A stretch of DNA of 64,000 bases, from positions 1,909,131-1,973,130 of the forward strand of contig NZ_CP139418.1 in NCBI RefSeq assembly GCF_034137685.1. The letters are read 5' to 3'. Shown piece by piece: positions 55,587 to 64,000 of the stretch. Position 1 is the first letter of the stretch. Every line of letters starts with the position of its first letter. The DNA is from Streptococcus sp. S1. GTDB taxonomy: Bacteria; Bacillota; Bacilli; Lactobacillales; Streptococcaceae. The position numbers and the translations under genes are program-made. The notes beneath the pieces were generated by a model. The model was not told the origin of the DNA, made no database searches, and saw only the letters and a list, made by a program, of their open reading frames with translations.

Positions 55587-56819
55587 TTAACCCTCCCAAC
55601 GTTTAAAGGCCAGAACAGCATTGTGTCCTCCAAAACCAAAGGTATTTGAGATAGCGTACTGAATATCCGCTTCTTGACCTTCACCATAAACAACGTTTGC
55701 TTCGATATAGTCAGACAATTCTTTAGTACCAGCAGTTTTTGGTACAAAGCTGTGACGAATCGCTTCGATAGTAGCAATCGCTTCAACTGCACCAGCAGCA
55801 CCTAACAAGTGTCCTGTAAATGATTTAGTAGATGATACAGGAACTTCTTTACCAAGTACAGAAACAATAGCTCCGCTTTCACCTTTCTCATTGGCAGGTG
55901 TAGATGTACCATGCGCATTGACATAATCGACATCTTCAGGCTTGATACCCGCTTCATTGATCGCTAATTTAATCGCTTTGGCCGCACCTGAACCATCTGG
56001 TGTTGGTGTTGTCATATGGTAAGCATCACAGTTTGAACCGTAACCAACAATTTCAGCCAAAATATTAGCACCACGTTTTTGAGCATGTTCCAAACTTTCG
56101 ATGACAAGAACCCCTGCACCTTCACCCATCACAAAACCATTGCGGTCTTTGTCAAATGGAATAGAGGAACGTTCTGGGTCTTCCGTTGTTGAAAGGGCCG
56201 TAAGAGCATTGAAACCACCGATACCAATCTTAGTAATCGAAGCTTCAGCACCACCTGCCAAAACAACATCATGCATACCAAATTTAATCTCACGGAAAGC
56301 TTCACCAATTGCATCATTAGCAGAAGCACAAGCTGTTGTCACGGATTTACATACCCCTTGAGCCCCAATCTTAAGTGCGATGTTTCCAGCACCCATGTTT
56401 GAAAGAGCTTTTGGAATAAACATTGGTTGGATTCTCTTCATCCCACGTTCATGCATCCGGATAATTTGATCTTCCAATTCTTGTAAACCACCGATACCAG
56501 ATGATACAATCACACCTACACGATCGCGGTCTTCTTCTTCCATGTTCAAGCCTGAATTTTCAATAGCTTCCATCGCAGCATAGATTGCATACAATGAGTA
56601 AGTATCCATACGATTTTGATCTTTTTTCACGAAATATTTATCGAATGGGAAATCTTGAATTTCACCAGCATTAAAGACTGGAATTTCAGAAGCATCAAAT
56701 TTCGTAATGGGCTTGATTCCAATTTTTCCTTCATGAAGGCTATTCCAAAATTCTTCTGGTGTATTTCCGATTGGTGAGGTTACACCATAACCTGTAACAA
56801 CAACACGATTTGTAGACAT
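55587..56819 (-). CDS. fabF: 3-oxoacyl-ACP synthase II FabF
   Basis: Elongating condensing enzyme, 410 aa. Catalytic Cys in VTTACASANDAIGEAF (about residue 164), His in VNAHGTSTPANE (about 304) and His in STKSFTGHLLGAAGAVE (about 340); N-terminal RVVVTGYGVTSPIGN. Separated by only 3 bases from accB. RBS AAGGAG. Confidence 0.97.
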   Translation of the reverse strand: MSTNRVVVTGYGVTSPIGNTPEEFWNSLHEGKIGIKPITKFDASEIPVFNAGEIQDFPFDKYFVKKDQNRMDTYSLYAIYAAMEAIENSGLNMEEEDRDRVGVIVSSGIGGLQELEDQIIRMHERGMKRIQPMFIPKALSNMGAGNIALKIGAQGVCKSVTTACASANDAIGEAFREIKFGMHDVVLAGGAEASITKIGIGGFNALTALSTTEDPERSSIPFDKDRNGFVMGEGAGVLVIESLEHAQKRGANILAEIVGYGSNCDAYHMTTPTPDGSGAAKAIKLAINEAGIKPEDVDYVNAHGTSTPANEKGESGAIVSVLGKEVPVSSTKSFTGHLLGAAGAVEAIATIEAIRHSFVPKTAGTKELSDYIEANVVYGEGQEADIQYAISNTFGFGGHNAVLAFKRWEG

Positions 56820-56880
56820 ATATATTCTCCTTTTGTCGGATGGATATTTAAGTAAGTGATTTTCGATCAGTGAGCATTCA

Positions 56881-57615
56881 TTATTGCATAGTCATTCCGC
56901 CATCAATGGCAATTGTTTGACCAGTTAAATATTCTTGACCTGCTAAGAAAGCCGCAACTTCTGCCACTTCTTCAGCTTGACCAATTCGTTTCATTGGCAC
57001 TTGAGCTAGCATGGCATCTTTCATTTTCTCTGGAATAGCATCAGTCATATCTGATTCAATGAAACCAGGTGCAATGGCATTCACACGAACGCCACGAGCC
57101 GCAACTTCACGCGCTACTGATTTAGTGAAACCAATCAAACCAGCTTTTGAAGCCGCATAGTTAGCTTGACCGATATTCCCCATTAGACCAACAACAGAGG
57201 ACATGTTGATAATGGCCCCTTGACGAGCTTTAGACATCGGTTTTAAGACAGCTTGAGTCATATTAAAGGCACCTGTCAAGTTGATTTTCAAGACCCGTTC
57301 AAAATCTTCTTCAGTCATTTTCAACATCAACTTGTCGTTTGTGATGCCAGCGTTATTGACCAAAACATCAACACTTCCAAGCTTTTCAATTGCTTCAGCT
57401 ACCATACGTTGCGCATCTTCGCCATTAGAAATATCCCCAGAAATACCAACAACAGTCACACCATAGTCAGCAAACTGCGCAAGCAAGTCCTCAGAAATTT
57501 CAGAACGTCCATTTAGGACAACATTAGCACCGAGACTCGCAAATTTATGAGCCACAGCCAATCCAATTCCGCGTGTTGAACCTGTTACAAAAACATTTTT
57601 ATTTTTAAGTTCCAT
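56881..57615 (-). CDS. fabG: 3-oxoacyl-ACP reductase FabG
   Basis: NADPH-dependent SDR of 244 aa. Cofactor motif VTGSTRGIGLAVAHKFA (about residues 10-26), NNAG (about 86-89), catalytic Ser in NMSSVVGLMGN, and Tyr/Lys in QANYAASKAGLIGFTK (YxxxK). Full length, standard cluster position between fabD and fabF. Confidence 0.97.
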   Translation of the reverse strand: MELKNKNVFVTGSTRGIGLAVAHKFASLGANVVLNGRSEISEDLLAQFADYGVTVVGISGDISNGEDAQRMVAEAIEKLGSVDVLVNNAGITNDKLMLKMTEEDFERVLKINLTGAFNMTQAVLKPMSKARQGAIINMSSVVGLMGNIGQANYAASKAGLIGFTKSVAREVAARGVRVNAIAPGFIESDMTDAIPEKMKDAMLAQVPMKRIGQAEEVAEVAAFLAGQEYLTGQTIAIDGGMTMQ

Positions 57616-57627
57616 CTTTACCTCGTT

Positions 57628-58548
57628 TTAAGCATTCAGAAGTGCATCTAGACTAGCCTGATCTTCGACGTTATGAGTTGGAAGAGTTTTATCAATTTTC
57701 TTCAAGAATCCTGACAAGACTTTTCCAGGTCCAATTTCGATGACCTCATCTACACCAAATTCTTGAATCGTAGCAATTGAATCATAGAAACGAACCGGTT
57801 CTTTTACTTGACGGGCCAAAAGTGCTTTCACATCTTCTGACTTCATGATAGTAGCTTCTGTATTCCCAACTAAAGGAAGATCAAAATCATTAAATGATAC
57901 TTTTTCTAGTTCAGCCGCCAATTTTTGACTAGCTGATTTAAGTAAAGCTGTGTGGAATGGACCTGACACATTCAAAGGGATCAAGCGTTTGGCACCTGCT
58001 TCCTGCAATAGTTCCACAGCATAGTCCACAGCCGCAACCTCACCACCAATCACAATTTGTGCTGGCGTATTGTAGTTAGCTGGTGTTACTACACCCTTTT
58101 CGGATGCTTGTTGACAAATCTCCTCGATCAAACTTGGGTCTGTATTCATAACAGCAACCATTTTCCCACTTCCAGCGGGAGCTGCCGTTTCCATGAATTC
58201 ACCTCGTTTCGCAACCAAAGCTACTGCATCTTCAAACGAAAGAGCTCCAGCCGCAACCAGGGCAGAATATTCCCCCAAAGAGAGACCGGCAACAATATCA
58301 GGAGTGATACCATTTTCTACTAAGAGACGATAAATGGCTACTGACGTTGTCAAAATAGCTGGTTGAGTATAGCGTGTCTGATTCAGTTTTTCTTCGTTAG
58401 AATCAATCAATTCACGCAAATCATAGCCTAGAATACGACTAGCCGTATCAAATGTCTCTTTAACAACGGGATAAGCCGCATACAAATCGCTCGCCATGCC
58501 CAATTTCTGAGCCCCTTGACCAGCAAATAAGAACGCACGTTTTGTCAC
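57628..58548 (-). CDS. fabD: Malonyl-CoA:ACP transacylase FabD
   Basis: Loads malonate onto ACP; 306 aa. FLFAGQGAQKLGMASDLY near the start, nucleophile Ser in AGLSLGEYSALVAAG (about residue 92) and catalytic His in VSGPFHTALL (about 201). The start codon is GTG with AAGGA eight bases upstream. Lies between fabK and fabG. Confidence 0.97.
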   Translation of the reverse strand: MTKRAFLFAGQGAQKLGMASDLYAAYPVVKETFDTASRILGYDLRELIDSNEEKLNQTRYTQPAILTTSVAIYRLLVENGITPDIVAGLSLGEYSALVAAGALSFEDAVALVAKRGEFMETAAPAGSGKMVAVMNTDPSLIEEICQQASEKGVVTPANYNTPAQIVIGGEVAAVDYAVELLQEAGAKRLIPLNVSGPFHTALLKSASQKLAAELEKVSFNDFDLPLVGNTEATIMKSEDVKALLARQVKEPVRFYDSIATIQEFGVDEVIEIGPGKVLSGFLKKIDKTLPTHNVEDQASLDALLNA

Positions 58549-58570
58549 TATCCTAATCCTTTCGACGTTT

Positions 58571-59536
58571 TTAGACGTTTACATCTGCCCAACGAGCAGC
58601 TTCTTCTTTAATCACCTTGGCAGCACCTGTGTAAAGGTCTTCCAAGATTTCTGCACATGTTTCTTCTTTACGAACAAGACCTGCAATTTGTCCAGCCATA
58701 ACTGAACCATATTCCACATCTCCATCAACAACAGCGTTACGAAGGGCACCTGCACCAAGCTCTTCAATTTCCTCTTGAGTCTTCTTACCAGCCAAGAAAT
58801 CTTTTTCAGCTTGGTTATATTCTGTAGCCAATTTATTCTTAATCGCACGAACTGGGTGTCCAACAACTGAGGCTGAAATAACAGTATCAATATCTTTAGC
58901 CTTCAAAATCTTATCTTTGAAGTTTTGGTGTGCATTAGATTCCTTAGCAACAGCGAAACGAGTACCAACCTGAACAGCTTCTGCTCCAAGCATAAGAACA
59001 GCAGCCATACCACGTCCATCTGCAACACCACCAGCACCAATAACTGGGATAGATACCGCATCCGCAACCTGGCGAACAAGTGCCATGGTTGTCAATTTAC
59101 CAATGTGACCACCAGCTTCCATACCTTCTGCGACAACAGCATCAGCTCCAAGTTTTTCCATACGTTTAGCAAGTGCTACCGATGGAATAACTGGGATTAC
59201 TGTAATTCCAGCTTCGTGGAAACGCTCCATATATTTACCTGGGTTTCCGGCACCTGTTGTAACAACCTTAACACCCTCTTCGATAACGAGGTCGACGATG
59301 TCATCTGCAAATGGTGACAAAAGCATGATATTAACACCGAATGGTTTGTCAGTGATTTGTTTTACTCTATCAATATTAGCTTTTACCACTTCTTTAGGGG
59401 CATTACCACCACCAATAATTCCGAGTCCACCAGCATTTGAAACGGCTCCAGCCAAGTCTCCATCAGCAACCCAGGCCATACCACCTTGGAAGATTGGATA
59501 TTTAATATTCAATAGTTCAGTAATTCGTGTTTGCAT
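58571..59536 (-). CDS. fabK: Enoyl-ACP reductase II FabK
   Basis: FMN-dependent, NADH-using enoyl reductase, 321 aa, that replaces the triclosan-sensitive FabI. Family features: MQTRITELLNIKYPIFQGGM (first 20 residues), NAGGLGIIGGGNAPKE, TTGAGNPGKYMERFHE and EGMEAGGHIG with the active His. The start MQTRITE has GAGGTAGG upstream; an ATG seven codons earlier is not supported. Its upstream region carries a FabT-like box, suggesting a second, separately regulated promoter inside the cluster. Confidence 0.96.
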   Translation of the reverse strand: MQTRITELLNIKYPIFQGGMAWVADGDLAGAVSNAGGLGIIGGGNAPKEVVKANIDRVKQITDKPFGVNIMLLSPFADDIVDLVIEEGVKVVTTGAGNPGKYMERFHEAGITVIPVIPSVALAKRMEKLGADAVVAEGMEAGGHIGKLTTMALVRQVADAVSIPVIGAGGVADGRGMAAVLMLGAEAVQVGTRFAVAKESNAHQNFKDKILKAKDIDTVISASVVGHPVRAIKNKLATEYNQAEKDFLAGKKTQEEIEELGAGALRNAVVDGDVEYGSVMAGQIAGLVRKEETCAEILEDLYTGAAKVIKEEAARWADVNV

Positions 59537-59561
59537 TATACCTACCTCTTTTTTCACTTAA

Positions 59562-59610
59562 GTAATAGTTTGAGTTTAAAAGATTGTTTCTTTGAGCCTC
59601 AAACTATTAC
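59562..59610 (-). promoter_or_regulatory. FabT-box-like palindrome and 13-bp inverted repeat upstream of fabK
   Basis: TCTTTGAGCCTCAAACT (59589-59605) has the TTTGA-N3-TCAAA form of FabT sites. In addition GTAATAGTTTGAG (59562-59574) and CTCAAACTATTAC (59598-59610) form a perfect 13-bp inverted repeat with a 23-base loop. A possible promoter on the minus strand is TTTGAG-17-TTTAAA. Confidence 0.65.
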
Positions 59611-59650
59611 CTAAATAAGAGAGAATATCTTTCGATACTCTCATCTATCA

Positions 59651-59875
59651 TTATTTTGTTTTTTCTTCTACGTAAGCGACAAGGTCACCAACTGTAGACA
59701 ATCCTTCTTCAGTTTCGATTTGGATGTCAAAAGCATCTTCAATTTCAGAGATAACTTGGAACAAATCCAATGAATCTGCTTCTAAATCTTCGAATGTAGA
59801 TTCAAGAGTTACTTCTGATGGTTCTTTACCAAGTTCTTCAACGATAATTTCTTGTACTTTTTCAAATACTGCCAT
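59651..59875 (-). CDS. acpP: Acyl carrier protein
   Basis: Small acidic carrier, 74 aa, with the phosphopantetheine Ser in [17 protein letters not shown] (near residue 36). Helical and strongly acidic as expected. RBS AAGGAGG. A weak hairpin (ATGTG-tttc-CACAT) lies in the 58-bp gap after fabH. Confidence 0.96.
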   Translation of the reverse strand: MAVFEKVQEIIVEELGKEPSEVTLESTFEDLEADSLDLFQVISEIEDAFDIQIETEEGLSTVGDLVAYVEEKTK

Positions 59876-59933
59876 GATAGGCCTCCTTAAAAAATAATAT
59901 ATAAATTTTTAAAATGTGTTTCCACATGTTTAA

Positions 59934-60908
59934 CTAGATTGTAACAAGAAGTGTGCCCCATGTCAAACCTCCACCGAATCCTGTTAGAAGAATTTTTTGA
60001 CTTCCATCCATCTTGATTCGATGATTCTCGACACACTCCGATAATAGAATGGGGATACTAGCAGCACTAGTGTTCCCATATTCCATCATATTTGCTGGGA
60101 TTTTCTCTCTAGAGACACCCAGTTTTTTTGACATCTTATCTAACATTCGGTCATTCGCCTGGTGTAACAGAAAATAGTCAATCTCTTCTGCTTCCATAGA
60201 GGCGTCTGCTATAATTTTTTGAATACTTTTCGTGACATCACGAATGGCAAAATCAAAAACTGCCCGTCCATCCATCGTCAGATATCTTCGATCAGAAACT
60301 TCCTCTGAATATGGGGAAGAGAGACCCAAATAGCAAGACTCAAGACTAGTACCTCGGCTACCATCCGTAAAAAGATTTTCAGCCAAAAACGATTTTTGGT
60401 CACTTGCTTCAAGCAAGACACCACCAGCTCCATCTCCAAAAAGGACTGAAGTGGAACGGTCTGACCAGTCTAATACTTTTGAAAGCGTCTCACTACCGAT
60501 CACAATTCCTCGCCGGTACATACCTGAAGAAATGTATTTTTCAGCAGTGGCTAATGCAAATACAAATCCGCTACATGCTGCAGTCAGATCAAAGGCAAAA
60601 GCTCGAGAAGCTCCAATATTAGCTTGTACCCGGGCTGCAGTTGATGGCATTAAGCTGTCTGGAGTAATCGTAGCAACAACGATGAAATCAATTTCCTCAG
60701 CATCTAAGTTTGCTTTTGCTAATAATCTTTGTGCAACAATTGTTGCTAGATCACTTGTCGTCTCATCTTTTGAAATGTGACGCCGAAGGATACCTGTCCG
60801 ACTACTGATCCATTCATCACTTGTATCCATGATCTCAGCCAAATCATCATTTGATACGACTTGGTCAGGTGCATAATGAGCAACTTGACTAATTTTAGCA
60901 AAGACCAT
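59934..60908 (-). CDS. fabH: 3-oxoacyl-ACP synthase III FabH
   Basis: Initiating condensing enzyme, 324 aa, joining acetyl-CoA and malonyl-ACP. Catalytic Cys in [13 protein letters not shown] (near residue 112), His in [11 protein letters not shown] (near 249) and Asn in [16 protein letters not shown] (near 280). The ATG overlaps the fabT stop (TAATG), giving coupled translation with its regulator. Confidence 0.97.
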   Translation of the reverse strand: MVFAKISQVAHYAPDQVVSNDDLAEIMDTSDEWISSRTGILRRHISKDETTSDLATIVAQRLLAKANLDAEEIDFIVVATITPDSLMPSTAARVQANIGASRAFAFDLTAACSGFVFALATAEKYISSGMYRRGIVIGSETLSKVLDWSDRSTSVLFGDGAGGVLLEASDQKSFLAENLFTDGSRGTSLESCYLGLSSPYSEEVSDRRYLTMDGRAVFDFAIRDVTKSIQKIIADASMEAEEIDYFLLHQANDRMLDKMSKKLGVSREKIPANMMEYGNTSAASIPILLSECVENHRIKMDGSQKILLTGFGGGLTWGTLLVTI

Positions 60909-61342
60909 TATTTAATTTCCTCCAAGAAACGATACAGATTTTGCAATCCTTTTTGCATCACTTTCTTATCTTCGGGACTCATATCTCCAATAATCTGGTT
61001 GACCATCCGTTTATGGAATTGCTGATGAAGACGATAAAGTAGACGACCGTTCTTCGTTAAACTCAAGTGTACAACCCGGCGATCAACTTCCGATCTTCTT
61101 CTTTCGATATACCCTTTGCGCTCAAGATTATTCAAACTTGTCGTGACAGTCCCCAAAGTCACCATCAACTCCCGTGAAATATCACTCGGGGTTGCATTCG
61201 GTGTCGAACCAATCACATCGATCGTATGCATTTCTTTAATAGAAACATCTTTGAATCGACTTGCTCTTAGGCTCGACTCCTCAATAACCAAAACATTATT
61301 AAAGATGGATGTTAAATAGTCGTTAACTAATTGGTAATTCAA
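60908..61342 (-). CDS. fabT: Fatty-acid biosynthesis repressor FabT (MarR family)
   Basis: Winged-helix regulator of 144 aa; with acyl-ACP it represses the FASII genes in streptococci. Helix-turn-helix segment [41 protein letters not shown] (in part: [20 protein letters not shown]) and the wing with DRRVVHL are clear. The start is TTG with GGAGG seven bases upstream, giving exactly the family length; a longer ATG frame adds 11 residues that include the ribosome binding site. A FabT-type palindrome covers its promoter, so it is probably autoregulated. Confidence 0.95.
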   Translation of the reverse strand: MNYQLVNDYLTSIFNNVLVIEESSLRASRFKDVSIKEMHTIDVIGSTPNATPSDISRELMVTLGTVTTSLNNLERKGYIERRRSEVDRRVVHLSLTKNGRLLYRLHQQFHKRMVNQIIGDMSPEDKKVMQKGLQNLYRFLEEIK

Positions 61343-61361
61343 AACTCCACCTCCTAATTTT

Positions 61362-61404
61362 ACTTTGATAGTCAAATTTTATCAAAAATGAAAATAATTT
61401 GCAA
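61362..61404 (-). promoter_or_regulatory. fabT promoter and FabT operator
   Basis: -35 TTGCAA (61399-61404), extended -10 TGATAAAAT (hexamer 61376-61381), spacing 17. The palindrome AATTTGACTATCAAAGT (61362-61378, minus) starts at the -10 and covers the start point. Confidence 0.8.
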
Positions 61405-61438
61405 GCATTTTTTCACAAAACATAGAAAAATTACAAAT

Positions 61439-62227
61439 TTATTTTCCTTTAAATTGTGGCCGACGTTTCTCAGAGTAGGCAATAACCCCTTCCTTGAAAT
61501 CTTCTGTAAATGCTAGTTTCTTTTGCAAATCCAATTCAAGACCCGCATATTGGTCCCATTCTTTCAAGAATGCTTCCCAAACCATTTCTTTCATGGCAGC
61601 ATAAGAATTTGAAGATCCTCTTCTTAATTTTTTTAGCAATTGCTCAACCGTTTTATCGAGTCTTTCAGATTCACAAACACGATAAGCTAGGCCATAATCA
61701 AATGCCTTTTCAGCAGTCAAGGCTTCACCCGTCATTACTAAATGAGTAGCCCGAGACATGCCAATGGCTTTTCCTAACAAGAATAACCCACCCGCATCCG
61801 GTGCTAAACCAACCCCAACAAAGGCTTGGATAAATTTAGTACGATCACTAATAATACAAAAATCAACAGCTACCGCAATGTTAGCAGCTGCTCCAGCAAC
61901 CGCTCCATCTGCCACCATAATAACCGGTTTTGGCAATTGCTTGATTTTCTTTGAAATCGTATTAACTAATTCAGCAATTAAAACAAGAGACTCGATATCA
62001 TCCGCATCGACTGCGCGTTTCATTTCGCTTAAATCTCCACCAACTGAAAAGATTTTCCCTTCTGCTGATAGAATAATGAATTTTACTTCCTCATTTTTTT
62101 CTGCATCTTCCAGGGCAGCTAAAATTTCCTGACACATTGGAATGTTAAAACCATTGGATACTTCAGGACGATTTAAAGAGATTGTCGCGAGGTCGTTTTC
62201 GACAGAATACAAAATTGTTTCAAACAT
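61439..62227 (-). CDS. fabM: trans-2-decenoyl-ACP isomerase FabM
   Basis: Crotonase-fold isomerase of 262 aa that shifts the trans-2 double bond to cis-3 and so starts unsaturated fatty-acid synthesis in streptococci. Oxyanion-hole segments [15 protein letters not shown] (about residues 60-74) and [17 protein letters not shown] are visible, as is [20 protein letters not shown] (in part: [18 protein letters not shown]). The ATG at 62227 is six bases after AAGGAG; an adjacent upstream GTG is too close. Separate promoter from the rest of the cluster. Confidence 0.93.
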   Translation of the reverse strand: MFETILYSVENDLATISLNRPEVSNGFNIPMCQEILAALEDAEKNEEVKFIILSAEGKIFSVGGDLSEMKRAVDADDIESLVLIAELVNTISKKIKQLPKPVIMVADGAVAGAAANIAVAVDFCIISDRTKFIQAFVGVGLAPDAGGLFLLGKAIGMSRATHLVMTGEALTAEKAFDYGLAYRVCESERLDKTVEQLLKKLRRGSSNSYAAMKEMVWEAFLKEWDQYAGLELDLQKKLAFTEDFKEGVIAYSEKRRPQFKGK

Positions 62228-62256
62228 CACAGACTCCTTTTATTTAAATATAAAAT

Positions 62257-62287
62257 ATTTTGATATTAAAACTTTTGAATTATAACA
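62257..62287 (-). promoter_or_regulatory. fabM promoter with FabT-box-like sequence
   Basis: Extended -10 TGTTATAAT (hexamer 62279-62284) and, just downstream, AGTTTTAATATCAAAAT (62257-62273), which differs from the FabT box by one base in the left half (TTTTA for TTTGA). Confidence 0.55.
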
Positions 62288-62413
62288 TATCATACCACAA
62301 AAAAGTAAAATAGTAAAATATATCTATAAGATGTAACAAAATTGTAAAATTTGAATAATTACAATTTCTCTCCTCTACAGAATCAATTATTTTATGCCCT
62401 ATCTGTAAATACA

Positions 62414-62442
62414 TTGTATCAATAACTGAACTTTGGTATAAT
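62414..62442 (+). promoter_or_regulatory. Aspartate kinase promoter
   Basis: -35 TTGTAT (62414-62419), extended -10 TGGTATAAT (hexamer 62437-62442), spacing 17. Divergent from fabM; the leader is about 22 nt, so no riboswitch. Confidence 0.8.
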
Positions 62443-62470
62443 GTATTAATGAAACTATTAAGGAGAAAAT

Positions 62471-63826
62471 ATGAAAGTAACTAAATTCGGTGGAAGTTCT
62501 CTAGCATCAGCTTCTCAATTAACAAAAGTACTTGATATCATTAAAGATGATCCAGAAAGAAGATTTGTAGTTGTATCAGCTCCAGGCAAACGCAACGCTG
62601 AAGATACAAAAGTAACAGATGCTCTGATCCGGTATTATAAAGAATTTACTTCAGATAAGGATGTCACACAAACACAACAGTGGATTATTGAACGTTATCG
62701 GGCCATTACAGAAGAATTGGGTCTCAAAGATTCTATTATTCAAGAAATTGCTGAAGATATCTGTGATTTAACAAATTTACCTAAAAAAGGGAATCCATTC
62801 ACATACGATGCATTCCTAGCAGCAGGCGAAAATAACAATGCTAAACTCATTGCTGCTTATTTCAATCAAAATGGATTAGAAGCAAGATACATCCATCCAA
62901 AAGAGGCAGGAATTACAGTCACTGCAGAACCTTCCAACGCTCGTATATTACCATCTAGTTACGATAAAATTGAAGAACTAAAAGACTCAAGTGAAGTGAT
63001 TGTCATTCCAGGATTCTTTGGTGTTACTCAAGATGGTGATATTTGTACATTTTCTCGTGGTGGATCTGATATTACTGGATCGATCATTGCAGCAGGTGTA
63101 AAAGCAGACTTATACGAAAACTTTACAGACGTAAATGGTATTTTTGCAGCACATCCAGGTATTATTAAACACCCACATTCTATTCCTGAATTAACCTACA
63201 AAGAAATGCGTGAATTAGCCTATGCTGGTTTTTCAGTCTTACATGATGAAGCACTTGTTCCAGCATACAGAGGTAAAATTCCATTAGTCATTAAAAATAC
63301 AAATAATCCAGACCACCCTGGAACCCGCATTGTTTTGGAACATTCAAATGATCATGTGACTGTTGTAGGGATTGCAGGTGATTCAGGATTCGTTAGTATT
63401 AACACTACAAAATACCTTATGAACCGCGAAGTCGGTTTTGGTCGAAAAGTCCTTCAAATTTTAGAAGATCTCAATATCAGTTGGGAACATATGCCAACAG
63501 GAATTGATGATTTATCCATCATTTTGCGTTCACGTGAACTGACTCCAATCAAAGAACAAGAGATTCTGAAACAATTAACACAAAAGCTAGAAGTTGACAC
63601 AGCCGAAATTGAACATGATCTTTCTATCATTATGATTGTTGGTGAGAAAATGAAGAGTCAGGTAGGGGTTACTGCCACTGCAGCCAAAGCACTATCAGAA
63701 AATGAAGTGAATATTCAAATGATCTCGCAAGGTTCTAGTGAAGTTTCCATTATATTCGTTGTAAGTAAAGATCAAGAAGAAAAAGCAATTAAAGCCTTAT
63801 ATCAAGCATTTTTCCCAAATAACTAA
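62471..63826 (+). CDS. Aspartate kinase
   Basis: Phosphorylates aspartate at the start of the lysine, threonine and methionine pathways; 451 aa. N-terminal KVTKFGGSSLAS (about residues 2-13) and FSRGGSDITGSIIAAG (about 195-210), both kinase signatures, then ELTYKEMRELAYAGF. The C-terminus holds tandem ACT domains (VGIAGDSGFVSINTTKYLM and IMIVGEKMKSQVGVTATAAKAL, in part) for feedback by an amino acid, which one is not evident. RBS AAGGAGAA. No lysine riboswitch upstream. Confidence 0.94.
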   Translation: MKVTKFGGSSLASASQLTKVLDIIKDDPERRFVVVSAPGKRNAEDTKVTDALIRYYKEFTSDKDVTQTQQWIIERYRAITEELGLKDSIIQEIAEDICDLTNLPKKGNPFTYDAFLAAGENNNAKLIAAYFNQNGLEARYIHPKEAGITVTAEPSNARILPSSYDKIEELKDSSEVIVIPGFFGVTQDGDICTFSRGGSDITGSIIAAGVKADLYENFTDVNGIFAAHPGIIKHPHSIPELTYKEMRELAYAGFSVLHDEALVPAYRGKIPLVIKNTNNPDHPGTRIVLEHSNDHVTVVGIAGDSGFVSINTTKYLMNREVGFGRKVLQILEDLNISWEHMPTGIDDLSIILRSRELTPIKEQEILKQLTQKLEVDTAEIEHDLSIIMIVGEKMKSQVGVTATAAKALSENEVNIQMISQGSSEVSIIFVVSKDQEEKAIKALYQAFFPNN

Positions 63827-63833
63827 ATAGAGA

Positions 63834-63865
63834 AAAGCTCCGTTAACTAAACGGAGCTTTAATTA
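63834..63865 (+). terminator. Terminator of the aspartate kinase gene
   Basis: Perfect 11-bp AAAGCTCCGTT / AACGGAGCTTT with a 5-base loop; the T-run is short. Confidence 0.75.
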
Positions 63866-63881
63866 ACATTAAAATGAAAAG

Positions 63882-63907
63882 TAAAAAAAAGATCAATTAC
63901 TTGATCT
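63882..63907 (-). terminator. Terminator of the tRNA gene
   Basis: Minus-strand AGATCAA-gtaa-TTGATCT followed by eight T residues, 14 bases beyond the tRNA 3' end. Confidence 0.85.
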
Positions 63908-63920
63908 CTTTTATTCTATA

Positions 63921-63994
63921 CTCCGCCAGTAGGACTCGAACCTACGACATCATGATTAACAGTCATGCGCTACTACCAACTGAGCTATGGCGGA
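63921..63994 (-). tRNA. tRNA-Asn (anticodon GUU)
   Basis: Full cloverleaf on the minus strand: acceptor TCCGCCA/TGGCGGA with discriminator G, D-arm AGCTCAGTTGGTAGTAGC, anticodon stem CATGA/TCATG with loop CTGTTAA (GTT at 63958-63960), T-arm with GTTCGAGTC. CCA is not encoded. It is the last gene before a terminator, so any other tRNA or rRNA genes of the unit lie beyond the right edge. Confidence 0.97.
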
Positions 63995-64000
63995 ATCAAG

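Noticed and set aside
1..64000. Prophage, insertion sequence, CRISPR array, toxin-antitoxin or defence island
   Set aside because: No integrase, transposase, Cas, terminase or spaced direct-repeat array was found; gene content and order are those of the streptococcal core genome.

Overview
The window is a stretch of core chromosome from a low-GC Firmicute, almost certainly an oral viridans Streptococcus of the mitis/sanguinis type. S. parasanguinis or a close relative is my guess, and that species call is inference only. The evidence is MapZ beside GpsB and RecU/PBP1a, an rsmH-ftsL-pbp2x-mraY cluster, CcrZ and PptAB, FabK and FabM in place of FabI and FabA, MarR-type FabT, a ManLMN mannose PTS, a class-B RNase P RNA and T-box leaders. 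No phage, transposase, CRISPR array, integron or obvious foreign island was seen. The tightly packed genes, short promoters and strong hairpin terminators are those of ordinary housekeeping DNA.

Layout. 1-8.6 kb: division and wall locus (mapZ cut by the left edge, an rRNA methyltransferase, rnpB, gpsB, ypsA, then divergent recU-pbp1a), followed by pepC and an acetyltransferase. 8.7-14.1 kb: NAD salvage (nadE, pncB), trxB, and an amino-acid ABC ATPase/permease pair with no local binding protein. 14.2-20.7 kb: a DEAD-box helicase, the mraY/pbp2x/ftsL/rsmH cluster and an unrecognised 59-aa membrane protein. 20.7-28.7 kb: amino-acid permease, DUF896 protein, glyS, glyQ with a T-box, aldo/keto reductase and nagA. 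28.8-39.7 kb: Na/Pi transporter, the rimP-nusA-ylxR-ylxQ-infB-rbfA operon, then trmB, ccrZ and pptAB. 39.7-51.5 kb: HIT protein, a LytR-type LCP protein, a GNAT protein, tsaE, purine permease, HAD phosphatase, adhP, manLMN, manO and T-box-controlled serS. 51.5-62.2 kb: the complete type II fatty-acid synthesis cluster (fabM, fabT, fabH, acpP, fabK, fabD, fabG, fabF, accB, fabZ, accC, accD, accA), read leftwards. 62.4-64 kb: aspartate kinase and a tRNA-Asn at the right edge.

How it fits together. The division genes (mapZ, gpsB, ccrZ, ftsL) place and pace the septum. PBP1a, PBP2x and MraY make peptidoglycan, and LytR probably attaches anionic polymers. The FASII cluster supplies membrane lipid and carries FabT-box-like palindromes at three promoters (fabM, fabT, fabK). 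Carbon status enters through CcpA-type sites at nagA, adhP and probably manLMN. Amino-acid status enters through T-boxes on glyQ and serS.

I found no convincing new multi-gene system. The most unusual material is non-coding: (i) two BOX-related repeats at 24.7 and 30.7 kb that share a core and flanks but carry completely different, perfectly complementary stems; (ii) three promoters (tsaE, rsmH, the 59-aa gene) whose -10 boxes predict leaderless or nearly leaderless mRNAs; (iii) a rimP start where a perfect ribosome binding site points to an AUC codon; (iv) a FabT-like box at fabM.
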